DNA of 64,000 nucleotides. Origin: OMG group bacterium. Lineage in GTDB: Bacteria > Pseudomonadota > Gammaproteobacteria > Pseudomonadales > Azotimanducaceae. The position numbers and the translations under genes were made by a program. The stretch covers positions 1 through 64,000 of the forward strand of contig JAAXGW010000021.1 of NCBI GenBank assembly GCA_012267385.1. Direction: 5' to 3'. The notes under the pieces are model-generated. The model made no database searches and was not told the origin of the DNA. It worked only from the letters and a program-made list of their open reading frames with translations. Positions 18,544-29,083 of the stretch are shown here, piece by piece; the stretch's first letter is position 1, and the number at the start of each line of letters is the position of its first letter.

Positions 18544-20318
18544 CCGCTGAACTAGCTACGGACAGTACTGCTTTGCTCGACGCTCCCGATGTTGTGCGAG
18601 AACTAAGCGATCGTTTTGGCGACCAGTGCCAATATCACAAAACTGTGGACGGAATTCCTAACGTTTGGATCAACCGCAACCAAATTACAGCAGTCCTTCA
18701 ATATCTGAAACACGATGCGCAAGAGAGTTTCGAGCTGATGTTCGACTTGTCAGCAATCGACGAGCGGCACCGAAAGTTTCGCGCAGACCAACCTCCCTCT
18801 GACTTTACGGTGTTTTACCACTTGATGTCGTTGTCCTCAGATCAGGATCTCCGCATCAAAGTACCCTTACGAGATGAAGACTCAACACTAGCGAGTGTGG
18901 AGTCGATCTATCCCGTAGCGAATTGGTATGAACGCGAAGCTTTCGACATGTTCGGCATTCAGTTCGAAGGCCACCCCAACTTGCGACGCATTTTGACGCC
19001 ACCGCTTTGGGAGGGACATCCACTTCGTAAAGAACATCCTGCTCGTGCAACCGAGATGGATCCCTTCGCACTGCCCGACGAAGTGCAAGACGCGCAACAA
19101 AAAGCACTTCGGTTCGTGCCGGAAGAGTGGGGCATGAGCAGATCCACGAAACACACGGACTTCATGTTCCTGAATCTTGGACCTAACCATCCAAGCGTAC
19201 ACGGTGTTTTTCGCATAGCACTTCAGTTAGACGGTGAGGTAATAGTTCAGGCAGTACCGGACATCGGCTACCATCACCGTGGTCAAGAGAAGATGGCTGA
19301 ACGACAGTCTTGGCACACGTACATCCCCTATACCGATCGGATTGATTACCTAGGCGGAGTCATGAATAACTTCCCGTATGTCATGAACGTCGAAAAAATG
19401 GCGGGCATAGAAGTGCCACCTCGAGCCCAGGTGATCCGGGTTATGGTCTCCGAGATGTTTCGTATTGCGAGCCATTTGTTGTTCTACGGCACTTTTGCAC
19501 AGGATGTGGGTCAGATGTCGCCCGTGTTTTATATGTTTGCTGACAGGGAACGTCTGTTTTCCATTGTTGAGGCGATCACCGGCGGCCGTATGCACCCGAG
19601 TTGGTTCCGGATTGGTGGGGTTTGCGATGATCTTCCCGATGGTTGGTACGAGATGGTTACAGACTTTTGTGACTACATGCCCGCGCGAATGAACCACTAT
19701 GACACAATGGCATTACAAAACAAGATCCTAAAGAATCGTACGGTGGGTATTGGTGCCTACAACACGGCAGAGGGTCTGGACTGGGGAATCACGGGACCGT
19801 CCTTACGCGCGACAGGACATGATTGGGACCTTCGCAAAAACCGTCCTTACAGTTCATACGATCAGTTTGATTTTGAGATTCCCACGGCTGTCAATGGTGA
19901 TTGCTATGACCGCTGCGTTGTTCGAGTAGAAGAAATTCGACAAAGCCTGCGCATCATCCGACAGTGTGCAGACAACATGCCCGAGGGTCCGTATAAAGCT
20001 GACCATCCATTGACGACCCCTCCATCCAAAGAGTTTACGATGCAACACATCGAAACACTCATTCATCACTTCCTTAATGTTAGTTGGGGACCGGTGATCC
20101 CACCGTCCGAATCCGCGACATTGGTCGAAGCGACCAAGGGTTGGACGAGTTTCTACTCCATATCGGATGGTGGAACTATGGCTTACCGTTCGCGCGTACG
20201 AACTCCGTCGTTTCCTGCGTTACAGCAGATTCCGTTTATTAGTAACGGATTTATGGTCCCGGATTTGATCGCAATCATAGCAAGTATTGATTTCGTGATG
20301 GCGGATGTAGACCGATGA
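18540..20318 (+). CDS. nuoCD: NADH-quinone oxidoreductase fused subunits C and D
   Basis: A 592-residue fusion. The NuoC part (about 1-190) has [17 protein letters not shown] and the HP-LRRILT signature, and NuoD begins near residue 198 ([18 protein letters not shown]). NuoD supplies part of the quinone cavity. The [10 protein letters not shown] and the C-terminal [17 protein letters not shown] end are present. The C-D fusion is typical of gammaproteobacteria such as E. coli and helps place the organism. The start is GTG 18540, overlapping nuoB; the end overlaps nuoE by ATGA. Confidence 0.96.
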   Translation: MTAELATDSTALLDAPDVVRELSDRFGDQCQYHKTVDGIPNVWINRNQITAVLQYLKHDAQESFELMFDLSAIDERHRKFRADQPPSDFTVFYHLMSLSSDQDLRIKVPLRDEDSTLASVESIYPVANWYEREAFDMFGIQFEGHPNLRRILTPPLWEGHPLRKEHPARATEMDPFALPDEVQDAQQKALRFVPEEWGMSRSTKHTDFMFLNLGPNHPSVHGVFRIALQLDGEVIVQAVPDIGYHHRGQEKMAERQSWHTYIPYTDRIDYLGGVMNNFPYVMNVEKMAGIEVPPRAQVIRVMVSEMFRIASHLLFYGTFAQDVGQMSPVFYMFADRERLFSIVEAITGGRMHPSWFRIGGVCDDLPDGWYEMVTDFCDYMPARMNHYDTMALQNKILKNRTVGIGAYNTAEGLDWGITGPSLRATGHDWDLRKNRPYSSYDQFDFEIPTAVNGDCYDRCVVRVEEIRQSLRIIRQCADNMPEGPYKADHPLTTPPSKEFTMQHIETLIHHFLNVSWGPVIPPSESATLVEATKGWTSFYSISDGGTMAYRSRVRTPSFPALQQIPFISNGFMVPDLIAIIASIDFVMADVDR

Positions 20319-20803
20319 GCGCAGTTGAGTTGATTTCGCCGTTAACCGACGAAGAACGCAATGAAATCGAGGCCGAAGTTGCACATCTACCAGATCGAGA
20401 ATCCGCAGCGATCGATGCTTTGATGATCGTCCAAAAACACCGAGGTTGGATATCGGACGAAAGTTTGCGTGCGATCGCGAAATTTCTTGATATGTCTCCA
20501 GCGTCACTCGACGGGATCGCAACGTTTTACAACTTGATTCATCGACAACCAGTTGGGCGCAACGTAGTGATGGTCTGCGACAGTGTGTCCTGCTACGTCA
20601 TGGGTGCTGATAGCTTTGCGGTAAAAGTGCAGGACCACTTAGGGATTAAATTTGGTGAAACGACTCCCGATGACTGTTTTACCCTTCTACCCATAGTGTG
20701 TCTGGGTGCGTGCGATCGAGCTCCCACCATGCTTATTAACGAAGATTTGTTCGGACCCGTAAAGGAAGACGAACTCACAGAAATTTTTTCGAGGTATAGC
20801 TGA
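20315..20803 (+). CDS. nuoE: NADH-quinone oxidoreductase subunit E
   Basis: A 162-residue thioredoxin-like subunit carrying a [2Fe-2S] cluster (N1a). Ligands are seen as CDSVSC and, 35-40 residues later, CLGACD. The ATG overlaps the end of nuoCD, and the stop is followed directly by the GTG of nuoF with no gap. Confidence 0.95.
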   Translation: MSAVELISPLTDEERNEIEAEVAHLPDRESAAIDALMIVQKHRGWISDESLRAIAKFLDMSPASLDGIATFYNLIHRQPVGRNVVMVCDSVSCYVMGADSFAVKVQDHLGIKFGETTPDDCFTLLPIVCLGACDRAPTMLINEDLFGPVKEDELTEIFSRYS

Positions 20804-22099
20804 GTGTCGCTTCAGGATACAAAACCCTTAATCGGCCGAGTGCAGGAAGTCGGAGGCCTGGTTTCGCTTTCAGAATACGAAACCGGCGGGGGCTACACTG
20901 CGGCACATAAAGCTCTGAAGCAAATGACTCCGAGCGAGGTCATTGATCTCGTCCGAGAAGCAAATCTGCGGGGGCGAGGAGGCGCTGGTTTTCCAACGGG
21001 AGTCAAGTGGGGCTTCGCTAAGGGCGAACCACAAACACCAGGCTACAAATACCTCGTCTGTAATGGGGACGAGATGGAACCCGGAACATTTAAGGATCGC
21101 TATCTCATTAAATTCAATCCACACTCACTGATTGAAGGGATGATACTGGGAGCTTATGCTATCGGTGCCGAAAAAGCGTATGTCTTCCTGCGCGGTGAGT
21201 ATCACGAGCCAAATCGCCAATTAGCGCGAGCGATCGCCGAAGCGCGGGAGAAGAACTATTTAGGTCGGTCGATATTTGGATCCGATTTCAATCTGGATTT
21301 ACGAATCCACTTATCGGGAGGACGGTATATTTGTGGTGAAGAGACCGCATTACTGAACGCGTTGGAAGGCAAAAGGGGACAACCTCGGTACAAACCACCA
21401 TTTCCTCCGGCGAGCGGAGCGTGGGGCCGTCCAACGATCGTTAATAACGTTGAAACTTTGTGCAATGTTCCAGCAATCATCCGGAACGGTGCTCAATGGT
21501 ACCACGATTTAGGACTGACTGACGACGCTGGCACAAAAATTTATGGGATATCCGGTCGCGTGAATAAGCCGGGACTGTGGGAATTACCGATGGGTACGCC
21601 TATCCGTGAATTGGTTGACGTTCATGCAGGTGGAATGCGAGACGGTTACAAGTTACGCGGAATACTACCTGGTGGCGCTTCTACTGACTATCTAGTCGAG
21701 GAACACTTTGATTTACCCATGGATTACAAGACTATTCAAGATGCTGGGAGTCGAATGGGTACGGGTACGATGATTTTGATGGATGATTCGATTTGCCCTG
21801 TGGACATGGCGCGAAATCTACAACACTTTTTTGCGCAGGAGTCCTGTGGTTTTTGTACTCCCTGTCGAGAAGGTCTACCGTGGGTTGAGGAGTTGCTAGC
21901 AGACATAGAAAACGGCAACGGCAAGGACGGAGACCTTGAACTGTTAGACCAAAACGCACGTTATATCGGAGCTCCTGGCAACACGTTTTGCTTGCATGCG
22001 ACCGGTGCCATAGAACCGTTGCAATCAGCGTTGAAATATTTCCGCGACGACTTTGAACATCACATTGAGCACAAGAGTTGTCCGTACCGAGAAAATTGA
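20804..22099 (+). CDS. nuoF: NADH-quinone oxidoreductase subunit F (NADH- and FMN-binding)
   Basis: A 431-residue subunit that oxidises NADH and holds FMN and the N3 [4Fe-4S] cluster. The NADH/FMN loop is GRGGAGFPTGVKW (about residue 55). The cluster ligands are ESCGFCTPCREG plus a later Cys in NTFCLHATGA. GTG start at 20804, directly behind the nuoE stop. Confidence 0.96.
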   Translation: MSLQDTKPLIGRVQEVGGLVSLSEYETGGGYTAAHKALKQMTPSEVIDLVREANLRGRGGAGFPTGVKWGFAKGEPQTPGYKYLVCNGDEMEPGTFKDRYLIKFNPHSLIEGMILGAYAIGAEKAYVFLRGEYHEPNRQLARAIAEAREKNYLGRSIFGSDFNLDLRIHLSGGRYICGEETALLNALEGKRGQPRYKPPFPPASGAWGRPTIVNNVETLCNVPAIIRNGAQWYHDLGLTDDAGTKIYGISGRVNKPGLWELPMGTPIRELVDVHAGGMRDGYKLRGILPGGASTDYLVEEHFDLPMDYKTIQDAGSRMGTGTMILMDDSICPVDMARNLQHFFAQESCGFCTPCREGLPWVEELLADIENGNGKDGDLELLDQNARYIGAPGNTFCLHATGAIEPLQSALKYFRDDFEHHIEHKSCPYREN

Positions 22100-22132
22100 T
22101 TTAGATGTTGGATAACCAGGAATAGATCGACC

Positions 22133-24841
22133 GTGGCGACAATTCACATCGACGGCAAACCGTATGAAGCGAAGGCGGGTGAAAACCTTTTGGAATCGAT
22201 ACTTTCGCAACACTTGGATTTACCCTATTTCTGTTGGCATCCTTCGATGGGATCAATCGGAGCTTGTCGGCAGTGCGCAATTATTACCTACGCGGACGAA
22301 GACGATACCCGTGGGCGAATTGGCATGGCTTGTATGACTTCGGTCACCGATGGGATGCGCATTTCCCTGGAAGCCCCTCTTGCAAAGGATTTCCGCAGTA
22401 CGGTGATTGAGTGGCTTATGGAAAACCATCCCCATGACTGCCCCGTGTGCGAGGAAGGTGGAGAGTGTCATTTACAAGACATGACGGTGATGACTGGCCA
22501 CTCTATGCGACGGTACCGCGGTACCAAACGCACATGGGAAAACCAAAATCTGGGACCGTTTATCGGACATGAAATGAACCGGTGTATCACTTGTTACCGT
22601 TGCGTCCGGTTTTATGACGAGTATGCCGGTGGTAAGGATCTCGCAGCGTTCGGATCTCGGGGTCGGATGTACTTTGGTAGGTTTGAAGACGGTACCCTGG
22701 AAAGCGAGTTTGCTGGAAACTTGGTCGAAGTGTGTCCTACCGGAGTATTTACCGATAAACCGTTTGCACAGTCTTATACACGAAAATGGGATCTACAGTC
22801 AGCACCCTCGATCTGTGTTGGCTGTGCCGTTGGATGCAACGTGTTTCCTGCAGAGCGCTACGGAGACTTAAAACGGATTACGAATCGATATCACGGCGGA
22901 TTGAATGGGTACTTTCTGTGCGACCGCGGCCGTTTTGGCTCACACTTTGTCAATCATGAAAAACGCATCAAACACGCTGGCGTACGAACTCAGAGTGGTG
23001 ATTACGAATTTGGAGACGTCTCAAACGCGATCAAGGTTGCCGGTGCCACCCTAGGTGACAGACCAATCGGGATAGGTTCACCACGCACGAGTTTTGAAAA
23101 CAACTTCGCACTGCGAGAGTTGGTTGGTTCAGAAAATTTTTGCACTGGAATTGACGATAGGGAGCTGGAAGTCATCAAGACCGCTCTCGACGTGATGAGC
23201 CGACAGGGCATTGTCGTACCGTCGTTAAAGCAGGTAGAAGAAGCTGATGCGATCCTTATTCTTGGGGAAGACATCGCGAATACAGCCGCGCGCACCGCGT
23301 TGTCTGTTCGTCAGGCAGTGCGTACAAAGTCGTTTGAAATGGCGACGGACGCACACATTCCAACGTGGCAGGATGCCGGTGTACGGGGTCATGCACAGAG
23401 TGAAAAGAGCGCGTTGTTTATCGCTACTCCGGCGGCGACACGCTTAGACGATATCGCTACACAAGTCACTAGCGGCTCGGTCTCTGAGCTGGTGGCGCTC
23501 GGTAGTTCGATCTGTACTAGACTTCGGTCACCTTCGGCTAGTTCGGATGATTTTGCTGGACGGGTAGCTGACGCATTGCGAACGGCTAAAGTACCTTTGA
23601 TTATTACCGGCTCGAGTCTTCAAAGTATCGAGTTGGTGCAAGTGGCTGCGAATATCTGCGTTTCCCTACAAGAGCACGATCAAACAAGTTCGTTTCTTTT
23701 TGTTCCTACTGAAGTCAACAGCGTTGGAGTCGCGCTTCTTGAAGGTGGATTGTCGCTTTCAACTGCTATGCAAAGAATGGCAGAAGGGCAGGGAGCAATT
23801 GTATTAGAGAACGACTTGTATTCCCGAGCACCTGCTAACAGCGTGGATAAAGCACTCAGCCCAGGCAATTTTTTGGTACTCGATACGTTGGAAAACCGGA
23901 CGGCCGAACAAGCGAGTATAGTTTTTCCAGCCGCGACCTATGCGGAACAGACTGGGACTTTCGTCAATTATGAGACGCGCGCCCAACGTTTCTACCAAGT
24001 GTTTGAACCACAGGATGAAATCGCGCCGGCATGGTCATGGTTAAGTCACTTAGCTAAAACCCTAGGTACTGGGTCAACTTGGAACTCTTACGCCAGTGTC
24101 CTAGAACAATGTGCCGAACACACTTATTCGCTACTAAGGGACATTGCGCCAAGTTCCGACTATCGAATTGACACTACCTCTCGAATTCCTCGTCAGTCGC
24201 ACCGCTACAGTGGTCGCACTGCTATGAATGCCCAGGTCAACATTCACGAACCCAAGGCGAAAGTTGATACTGACACGCCGTTTTCCTATTCGATGGAGGG
24301 ACAAAATCCAGGGGATCAAAATGGTGCCACTATACCCTATGTCTGGTCTCCAGGATGGAACTCCAACCAATCGGTGTTCAAGTTTCAACAGGAAGTGGCA
24401 GGTAAGCTTGCCGGAGGCGATCCTGGTTTAAGGCTGATTGAAAACATTGGAGCTCACCTCCAGTACTTTGATGTCGACACCCCTGAGTTATCTAGACGAG
24501 ACGGAAGTTTTGAAGTAATTCCACTTCATTTAGTTTTTGGATCGGATGAGATGTCGAACCAATCCTGGCCAATTCGAGCTCGAATTCCAGCCCCATTTGT
24601 GCTATTGAGCCAACAAGACGCAACCATATTAGAAGTTAAACCTGGCATGGGATTACGCGTTGACGGAATCACAGAGAGTTTGGAGGTTCAGGTCGATTCT
24701 CGATTGCCTAGTGGAGTAATAGGATTACCACAAGGTCTCGTCGAAATTCCTCAGAGAGCAATCGATAGAGCCCACTTGTCGGTCGATCCAGAATTTGTTG
24801 CTCGTTCCAATGCCAGTCCGGAGGTGATCGCGAAAGGCTAA
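22133..24841 (+). CDS. nuoG: NADH-quinone oxidoreductase subunit G
   Basis: A 902-residue iron-sulfur subunit in the peripheral arm. The [2Fe-2S] ligands are C34, C45 and C48 (GACRQC), plus a later Cys. Cluster N5 is in HPHDCPVCEEGGEC (His ligand and Cys 103, 106, 112), and N4 in CITCYRC with CPTG. The extra cluster N7 is indicated by CVGCAVGC (about residue 227), found in E. coli-type NuoG. The remainder is a molybdopterin-oxidoreductase-like domain. It begins with GTG 33 bp after nuoF, and its TAA overlaps the nuoH ATG. Confidence 0.95.
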   Translation: MATIHIDGKPYEAKAGENLLESILSQHLDLPYFCWHPSMGSIGACRQCAIITYADEDDTRGRIGMACMTSVTDGMRISLEAPLAKDFRSTVIEWLMENHPHDCPVCEEGGECHLQDMTVMTGHSMRRYRGTKRTWENQNLGPFIGHEMNRCITCYRCVRFYDEYAGGKDLAAFGSRGRMYFGRFEDGTLESEFAGNLVEVCPTGVFTDKPFAQSYTRKWDLQSAPSICVGCAVGCNVFPAERYGDLKRITNRYHGGLNGYFLCDRGRFGSHFVNHEKRIKHAGVRTQSGDYEFGDVSNAIKVAGATLGDRPIGIGSPRTSFENNFALRELVGSENFCTGIDDRELEVIKTALDVMSRQGIVVPSLKQVEEADAILILGEDIANTAARTALSVRQAVRTKSFEMATDAHIPTWQDAGVRGHAQSEKSALFIATPAATRLDDIATQVTSGSVSELVALGSSICTRLRSPSASSDDFAGRVADALRTAKVPLIITGSSLQSIELVQVAANICVSLQEHDQTSSFLFVPTEVNSVGVALLEGGLSLSTAMQRMAEGQGAIVLENDLYSRAPANSVDKALSPGNFLVLDTLENRTAEQASIVFPAATYAEQTGTFVNYETRAQRFYQVFEPQDEIAPAWSWLSHLAKTLGTGSTWNSYASVLEQCAEHTYSLLRDIAPSSDYRIDTTSRIPRQSHRYSGRTAMNAQVNIHEPKAKVDTDTPFSYSMEGQNPGDQNGATIPYVWSPGWNSNQSVFKFQQEVAGKLAGGDPGLRLIENIGAHLQYFDVDTPELSRRDGSFEVIPLHLVFGSDEMSNQSWPIRARIPAPFVLLSQQDATILEVKPGMGLRVDGITESLEVQVDSRLPSGVIGLPQGLVEIPQRAIDRAHLSVDPEFVARSNASPEVIAKG

Positions 24842-25818
24842 TGTTCTTCGAAAACATCAACTGGTCCTATGTGCTCATCCTCCCGCTGATAGGTGGTGCG
24901 TTGGGTGGTGCACTTGTACTGGTGTGGTGGGAACGTCGTCTGTTAGGATTCTTTCAAGACCGCTTAGGACCCAACCGTGTTGGGTGGTTTGGAATCTTGC
25001 AGTCGCTCGCAGATGCAATCAAGTTGATTACAAAAGACGATTGGGTACCACCGTTCGGCGACCGCGTGCTCTTCATTCTCGCGCCGATCATCGTCGCTGG
25101 AGCGATGCTCATGGCATACGCGGTGCTGCCACTCGGTCCAGGACTGATCATAGCCGATTCAAATATTGCTATCCTCTGGATTTTAGCGATGTCTTCGCTA
25201 GCGGTCTATGGAGTACTTCTCGCTGGTCTAGCCAGTAATAACAAGTACTCTCTCCTCGGTGGTTTGCGTTCCGTCGCACAAATGGTCACCTACGAAGTGT
25301 TTATGGGCTTGTCTCTACTTGGCGTGGTCATGCTGACTGGGTCGTTTAGTCTGAGAGATGTGGTACACGCGCAAGAAGACATGTGGTTCTGCATTCCGCA
25401 ATGTGTGGGACTTGTAATCTTTTTAATTGCTGGTCTAGCCGAGTCTCATCGCTTGCCTTTCGACCTTCCAGAAGCAGAACACGAACTAACAGCAGGGTTC
25501 CATACCGAGTATTCAGGGATGAAGTTTGCGCTGATTATGGCCGCGGAGTACTTGTCTTTAATTTTGATTTCCGCACTCATAGTGGTCTTGTTTTTCGGTG
25601 GTTGGTTGGGGCCTAAATTTCTACCGAGTGAATTGTTATCGGGTATTGTGTGGTACGGTTTGAAAGTTGTTCTTGTGATCAACTTTTTTATCTTGTTGCG
25701 CGCCGCGATCCCACGTCCCCGCTACGATCAACTGATGTCTTTGGGATGGAAGATTCTGTTGCCCCTGTCGCTTCTCAACATCTTAATAACCGGAGCAATC
25801 TTGCTTGGAACGCAATAG
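24841..25818 (+). CDS. nuoH: NADH-quinone oxidoreductase subunit H
   Basis: A 325-residue membrane subunit with eight to nine helices that links the quinone cavity to the proton channels. Family signatures are WWERRLLGFFQDRLGPNRVG near the start and the loop LPFDLPEAEHELTAGFHTEYSG with conserved acidic residues. The start overlaps the nuoG stop (TAATG). Confidence 0.96.
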   Translation: MFFENINWSYVLILPLIGGALGGALVLVWWERRLLGFFQDRLGPNRVGWFGILQSLADAIKLITKDDWVPPFGDRVLFILAPIIVAGAMLMAYAVLPLGPGLIIADSNIAILWILAMSSLAVYGVLLAGLASNNKYSLLGGLRSVAQMVTYEVFMGLSLLGVVMLTGSFSLRDVVHAQEDMWFCIPQCVGLVIFLIAGLAESHRLPFDLPEAEHELTAGFHTEYSGMKFALIMAAEYLSLILISALIVVLFFGGWLGPKFLPSELLSGIVWYGLKVVLVINFFILLRAAIPRPRYDQLMSLGWKILLPLSLLNILITGAILLGTQ

Positions 25819-25827
25819 AGACGAGAT

Positions 25828-26346
25828 ATGCTAAGTCAAATTAAAACACTGTGGACAGTCTTCGTGCACTTGTTCAAGCGCAATGAAACGGTGCAATATC
25901 CTGAAGAAATGCCCTATCAAGCGCCGCGCTATCGCGGTCGCATCATCTTGACGCGTGACCCTGACGGAGAAGAACGTTGTGTTGCCTGCAATCTCTGTGC
26001 TGTCGCCTGCCCGGTCGACTGCATTGCGTTACAGAAAACGGAGAAGGAAGAAGATGGACGATGGTATCCAGAGTTTTTCAGAATCAACTTTTCTCGTTGC
26101 ATCATGTGTGGAATGTGCGAGGAAGCGTGCCCCACTTATGCGATACAGCTCACCCCAGACTTTGAATTGTGCGAGTTTGATCGCGACAACATGGTCTACG
26201 AGAAAGAGCACTTGTTGATTGATGGTACCGGGAAGTATCCGGACTACAGCTTTTGGCATGTAGCTGGAAAAACCATTACCGGAAAAGACAAAGGAGAAGC
26301 GCAAAACGAGAACAAACCGGAAGATGTACGGAGCTTGCTCCCTTAG
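25828..26346 (+). CDS. nuoI: NADH-quinone oxidoreductase subunit I
   Basis: A 172-residue ferredoxin-like subunit with two [4Fe-4S] clusters (N6a, N6b). The two eight-cysteine-type motifs are [16 protein letters not shown] and [16 protein letters not shown]. It bridges the peripheral arm to NuoB. It lies 9 bp after nuoH and 21 bp before nuoJ. Confidence 0.96.
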   Translation: MLSQIKTLWTVFVHLFKRNETVQYPEEMPYQAPRYRGRIILTRDPDGEERCVACNLCAVACPVDCIALQKTEKEEDGRWYPEFFRINFSRCIMCGMCEEACPTYAIQLTPDFELCEFDRDNMVYEKEHLLIDGTGKYPDYSFWHVAGKTITGKDKGEAQNENKPEDVRSLLP

Positions 26347-26367
26347 GATGAATCGGGTCGCGATTTC

Positions 26368-26889
26368 ATGAATTTGAGCTTTTTTCTTTTTTACATATCC
26401 GCGGCAGTCGCGATTACGACTGCGATTATGGCAGTGACTCGAAAGAATGCATCGCACGCGCTCATTTACCTAGTGGTGACCCTACTGTCGATCGCGGTGA
26501 TTTTCTTCTTACTTGGAGCACCGTTCGCGGCTGCTCTTGAAATTGTCATATACGCAGGCGCAATCGTCGTATTGTTCTTGTTTGTCGTCATGATGTTGAA
26601 TCTTGGCCGGTCATCCGTTGCTCGAGAAAGTCAATGGCTCCGTCCAGGTATGTGGGTGCTCCCGGCGATTCTGTCAGGGGTTCTGTTCATTGTTTTCGGG
26701 TACACCGTTCTACAAACCGAAAATAGTGCGATGATTGAAGGTCAGGTCGTACCACCGAAAGAAGTAGGGACCGTGTTGTTCCACGAATATCTCTTGGGTG
26801 TCGAGCTGGCCGGTGTGCTACTGTTGGCTGCACTTGTCGGCGCGTTCCATCTAGGACGAAGGTACTTGGAGGAGCGGCGAGAAAATTGA
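26368..26889 (+). CDS. nuoJ: NADH-quinone oxidoreductase subunit J
   Basis: A 173-residue membrane subunit with five predicted helices. The conserved stretch FAAALEIVIYAGAIVVLFLFVVMML includes the Glu-x-x-x-Tyr region and the pi-bulge helix thought to move during coupling. One base separates its stop from the nuoK ATG. Confidence 0.94.
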   Translation: MNLSFFLFYISAAVAITTAIMAVTRKNASHALIYLVVTLLSIAVIFFLLGAPFAAALEIVIYAGAIVVLFLFVVMMLNLGRSSVARESQWLRPGMWVLPAILSGVLFIVFGYTVLQTENSAMIEGQVVPPKEVGTVLFHEYLLGVELAGVLLLAALVGAFHLGRRYLEERREN

Positions 26890-26890
26890 C

Positions 26891-27208
26891 ATGACCACCG
26901 CCCTCAGTATTCCGCTCGAGCACGTATTTTTTCTTGCGATTATTCTGTTCTTGATCGGTGCGTTCGGAGTACTCATTCGTAGAAACATCATTTTCATGTT
27001 GCTTTCGCTTGAGATAATGATGAATGCATGTGGTCTAGCTTTCGTTGCCGCAGGAGCTCGGTGGGCCGAACCGGACGGACAGATCATGTTTATGTTCATT
27101 CTCGCGTTAGCAGCGGCCGAAGTAGCGGTTGCTTTGGGTCTTGTAGTGCAGTTTGCACGACGGTTTGAAACCCTTGACATTGATCGAGCGGAAGAGCTAA
27201 ACGGCTAA
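26891..27208 (+). CDS. nuoK: NADH-quinone oxidoreductase subunit K
   Basis: A 105-residue membrane subunit with three helices, the smallest antiporter-like subunit (MrpC-related). The two conserved membrane Glu are in LLSLEIMMNACGLAF and AAAEVAVALGLVVQF. The stop shares its last base with the nuoL start. Confidence 0.95.
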   Translation: MTTALSIPLEHVFFLAIILFLIGAFGVLIRRNIIFMLLSLEIMMNACGLAFVAAGARWAEPDGQIMFMFILALAAAEVAVALGLVVQFARRFETLDIDRAEELNG

Positions 27209-29082
27209 TGCACTTGCTCTGGGCTATACCTGCATTGCCGCTCGCCGGCTTTTTGATATTGTTTCTCACGGAGGGTCGTCTACCTCGGGCAATGGTGTCG
27301 AACATTGGAGCAGGTAGTGTTGGCTTGGCCGCACTACTGACCGGATACGTTGCATGGCAGTTTATATCGTCCGATTCCACTTCCTTTACTTCCTCGTCTT
27401 GGACGTGGATGATTGTGGGCGAATTCAACGTATCGTTTAGACTCTGGGTGGATGCACTTTCATTGGTCATGGTCAGCGTGATCACTGGTGTTGGCTTCCT
27501 CATTCACTGGTATGCCACCGGCTACATGAGCGAAGAAGAAGGCTACAGTCGCTTTTTCTGCTACATGAACCTCTTCGTGTTCGCGATGCTCATCCTTGTC
27601 ATGGGCGACAACCTGCTATTGTTGTTCCTCGGTTGGGAAGGCGTCGGTCTGTGTAGTTACCTTCTGATTGGATTTTTCCACAAGGTACCTGAATTCGGAT
27701 ACGCCGCCCGCAAAGCCTTCGTGGTCACTCGAGTGGGCGATACATTTTTAATTATTGCGTTGTTTCTGTTGTTCAGAGAGGTTGGTTCGCTTGAAATCCA
27801 AGAAGGGCTAGTGTACGCGCGCGAGAACATGTCCGATGCTTCGACGATCAACACCATTATTTGTTTGTTGTTACTAGGCGGTGCAGTTGGCAAGTCTGCA
27901 CAAGTTCCCTTGCAGACTTGGTTACCTGACGCAATGGCGGGACCGACCCCAGTGTCTGCGCTCATTCACGCGGCAACCATGGTTACCGCAGGAGTCTATT
28001 TGATCGCACGCATGCAGGACTTTTTCATGCTGTCACAGACAGCAATGCTGTGTGTAGCAGCGGTGGGTCTAATCACTCTGTTGATTGCTTCATTTACTGC
28101 TCTCGTGCAGTCCGACATCAAGCGTGTACTCGCATTTTCAACAATGAGCCAAATTGGGTACATGTTCTTTGCCCTTGGGGTAGGAGCTTGGTCGGCAGGA
28201 CTGTTTCACTTAATGACGCACGCGTTTTTTAAAGCACTTTTGTTCCTTGCGAGCGGCTCGGTCATTTTGGCGATGCATCACGAACAGAACATGTTCAAGA
28301 TGGGAGGGCTGTGGAAGAAACTGCCCATTCCCTTCATCGCGATGTTGGTCGGATCTGCCGCGCTAGTAGCATTGCCTCTCACTTCAGGCTTCTTTAGTAA
28401 AGACGCAATCTTGTTGAAAGCTTGGAAGAGCGACTCCGACTTTGCAACACTGTTTTGGACTGTAGCGGTCATAGCTGCATTTCTTACCTCTCTGTATACC
28501 GTTCGCATGATGGTGCTGACCTTTTTCGGCAAACCTCGAAGTGAAATGCATGAACTCAAAAAAGAGTCGTTGTGGCATCCGAGTCGAATTCGTACCGTCG
28601 TACCGTTTGGACTTCTTGCGGTGTTATCCATTGCTGGTGGTTGGATGGGGTTTGAATTTACCTCAGATTTGTTTGGCGACAAGGGAGTTCACGCTGAATT
28701 TCACTTCGACCCGATCGCATTGCTTACCTTGGGTGTCCCGTTTGCGGGTGTTGTAGTAGGGTACTTCCTCTTTGCGTCAGATTTGATAGATCGCCGTAGA
28801 CTCATCAAGAACAAGATGGGTGAATTGTTGAGCAAATTCTGGGGTAGCGGTTGGGGCTTCGACTGGGTGTACGACACATTGATCGTTAAGCCATTTCGAT
28901 TCATCGCTCAGACTCGTCTTAATCGAAACGACGTTGTCGATTTATTTTTCAATCTTATCAAGTTTTTAGCAAACTTGTTCCATCACATCCTATCAATGTT
29001 TCAGACCGGCCACGTTCGATGGTATGCGTTCACGATGGTGGGTGGTTTGTTGCTAGTATTCCTGGCGGTAGTGTGGATTTAG
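27208..29082 (+). CDS. nuoL: NADH-quinone oxidoreductase subunit L
   Basis: A 624-residue distal antiporter-like proton pump with about 16 helices and the long lateral helix at the C-terminus. Family motifs are FLGWEGVGLCSYLLIGFF (conserved Glu), PLQTWLPDAMAGPTPVSALIHAATMVTAG, and the Lys-bearing helices. ATG start overlapping the nuoK stop by one base; one base separates it from nuoM. Confidence 0.96.
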   Translation: MHLLWAIPALPLAGFLILFLTEGRLPRAMVSNIGAGSVGLAALLTGYVAWQFISSDSTSFTSSSWTWMIVGEFNVSFRLWVDALSLVMVSVITGVGFLIHWYATGYMSEEEGYSRFFCYMNLFVFAMLILVMGDNLLLLFLGWEGVGLCSYLLIGFFHKVPEFGYAARKAFVVTRVGDTFLIIALFLLFREVGSLEIQEGLVYARENMSDASTINTIICLLLLGGAVGKSAQVPLQTWLPDAMAGPTPVSALIHAATMVTAGVYLIARMQDFFMLSQTAMLCVAAVGLITLLIASFTALVQSDIKRVLAFSTMSQIGYMFFALGVGAWSAGLFHLMTHAFFKALLFLASGSVILAMHHEQNMFKMGGLWKKLPIPFIAMLVGSAALVALPLTSGFFSKDAILLKAWKSDSDFATLFWTVAVIAAFLTSLYTVRMMVLTFFGKPRSEMHELKKESLWHPSRIRTVVPFGLLAVLSIAGGWMGFEFTSDLFGDKGVHAEFHFDPIALLTLGVPFAGVVVGYFLFASDLIDRRRLIKNKMGELLSKFWGSGWGFDWVYDTLIVKPFRFIAQTRLNRNDVVDLFFNLIKFLANLFHHILSMFQTGHVRWYAFTMVGGLLLVFLAVVWI

Positions 29083-29083
29083 T